Below, piece after piece: positions 63,195-64,000 of a stretch of DNA of 64,000 nt. Under the pieces are notes generated by a model. It saw only the letters and a list, made by a program, of their open reading frames with translations. It was not told the origin of the DNA and did not search any database. Position 1 is the stretch's first letter. Every line of letters begins with the position of its first letter. The translations under genes and the position numbers were made by a program. The stretch is from positions 372,001 to 436,000 of the forward strand of contig NZ_JAJKFQ010000029.1 of the NCBI RefSeq assembly GCF_020966635.1, in the 5' to 3' direction. This DNA comes from Stieleria sp. JC731. GTDB taxonomy: Bacteria; Planctomycetota; Planctomycetia; Pirellulales; Pirellulaceae.

Positions 63195-64000
63195 ATGTCA
63201 CGCACACTATTTCGCAACGCATCTATCGTTTTCCCCGATTCAGTTCGCCAAGGAGCCTTGCTTATTCAAGACGGCAAGATTCTGGACATCGATGCAAGCG
63301 ACAAAGCTTCCGCGGACCACGTTGTCGATTGCGATGGCCTACACCTGATGCCCGGCGTCATCGATGACCAAGTCCACTTCCGTGACCCTGGATTAACTCA
63401 CAAAGAAGATTTATCGACAGCCAGCCATGCCTGCGCTGCTGGCGGCGTGACTTCGTTTCTAGAAATGCCCAACACCAAGCCACCAGCAGTGACTGCCGAA
63501 GGTGTTCGCGCGAAGGAACGCATCGCTGCAGAAAAATCGCTCGTCAACTATGGGTTCTATATCGGTGCCACTCCCGACAACGTCGACGAGCTTAATGCGG
63601 TAAAAGACGTCCCTGGAATCAAGATCTTCATTGGCAGCAGCACCGGCAACCTGCTCGTTGATGAACAAGCAGCACTGGAACGTATTTTCGCAGAAACAAC
63701 TCTGCCAATCTGCGCTCACTGCGAAGACGAAACGACCGTCCGAGCGAACGCAGAACGACTCTCAGGCACCAGTGACATCGCTGACCATTCTCGAATCCGA
63801 GACGAGAACGCCGCGATCATCGCAACGAAGCGTGCCACGGAACTGGCTCGCCGCCACAAACATCGCTTTCACGTGCTGCATGTATCCACGGCAGCCGAGA
63901 TCCCATTGGTCGCCGACGGTAGCCCCTACGTGACCAGTGAAATCTGCCTGCACCATATCTTCTTCAACGTTGATGACTATCCACGGCTTGGGTCTCGTAT
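63195..64000 (+). CDS. pyrC: Dihydroorotase (C-terminus cut by window edge)
   Basis: The frame is open from ATG 63195 to the right edge (268 codons). It is a class I-type dihydroorotase, closing the ring of carbamoyl-aspartate in pyrimidine synthesis. Visible are [22 protein letters not shown] (metal loop), [14 protein letters not shown] (substrate loop), [14 protein letters not shown] in the lysine-bearing strand, ICAHCEDE and [13 protein letters not shown] with metal His residues, and [10 protein letters not shown]. The first His of the usual D-x-H-x-H is Gln here (DDQVH). I recall this Q variant from other bacterial dihydroorotases, so it need not be inactive. Sites further downstream are outside the window. 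Confidence 0.92.
   Translation, partial: MSRTLFRNASIVFPDSVRQGALLIQDGKILDIDASDKASADHVVDCDGLHLMPGVIDDQVHFRDPGLTHKEDLSTASHACAAGGVTSFLEMPNTKPPAVTAEGVRAKERIAAEKSLVNYGFYIGATPDNVDELNAVKDVPGIKIFIGSSTGNLLVDEQAALERIFAETTLPICAHCEDETTVRANAERLSGTSDIADHSRIRDENAAIIATKRATELARRHKHRFHVLHVSTAAEIPLVADGSPYVTSEICLHHIFFNVDDYPRLGSR

Overview
This 64 kb window looks like chromosomal DNA of a planctomycete, most likely a Pirellulaceae / Rhodopirellula-type marine bacterium. This is inferred from gene content: a 1636-residue surface protein with an N-terminal LEPR-like motif, a formylglycine-type sulfatase, a DUF1080 glycan-hydrolase protein, a stand-alone Ser/Thr kinase, a Gfo/Idh oxidoreductase, unlinked genes in short mixed-strand operons, and short palindromic and long dispersed repeats in many gaps. 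I found no rRNA, tRNA, CRISPR array, prophage or complete insertion sequence.

Layout. 1-6 kb: 5'-part of recQ (runs off the left edge), a divergent short GspE/PilB-type ATPase, a ThiF/MoeB-type E1 enzyme divergent from epmA, and a hemerythrin-like protein. 6-9.4 kb: gyrB with a strong terminator, followed by two direct copies of a dispersed repeat. 9.4-19 kb: a trypsin-like protease and a protease-fold pseudoenzyme with an inserted PDZ domain; an NAD-dependent epimerase-like protein; an MBL hydrolase; a tightly overlapping rhomboid-MATE-comB operon; an A-type Fe-S carrier; yidD. 19-29 kb: the thioredoxin-cyclophilin-cadherin surface protein, an HU protein, and a DUF58 / transglutaminase (TgpA-like) operon. 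29-46 kb: L-2-hydroxyglutarate oxidase, an ABC transporter pair, a kinase, an SDR, an unknown protein, a sulfatase, QueD/PTPS, a ROK kinase with a Gfo/Idh oxidoreductase, a LuxR-type regulator, a DUF1080 protein, and a minus-strand set of TlpA-like, PepSY and methyltransferase genes. 46.4-52.7 kb: a five-gene exopolysaccharide operon (chain-length protein, sugar transferase with a degenerate GGDEF-like N-terminus, GT4 glycosyltransferase, NodB deacetylase, WecG/TagA transferase). 52.7-54.6 kb: a repeat-rich island in which an Rpn/PD-(D/E)XK nuclease gene is bracketed by direct repeats of about 230 bp and followed by REP-like palindromes. 54.8-64 kb: an FHA-GGDEF diguanylate cyclase, a minus-strand run of rhodanese, two overlapping amidohydrolase genes and a malate/lactate dehydrogenase, a small secreted Tyr/Pro/Val-rich protein, and the 5'-part of pyrC.

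How the parts work together. The exopolysaccharide genes would prime a lipid carrier, add sugars, deacetylate and control chain length, but no flippase or polymerase is present, so the cluster is incomplete here. A nearby diguanylate cyclase makes c-di-GMP control of it plausible. The sulfatase, DUF1080, ROK and Gfo/Idh genes fit use of sulfated algal glycans. The most unusual items are the repeat-bracketed Rpn island, the surface protein fusion, the protease/pseudoprotease pair and the amidohydrolase pair in which two of three catalytic-type domains have lost the HxH metal motif. All calls come from reading the sequence; no database search was run.
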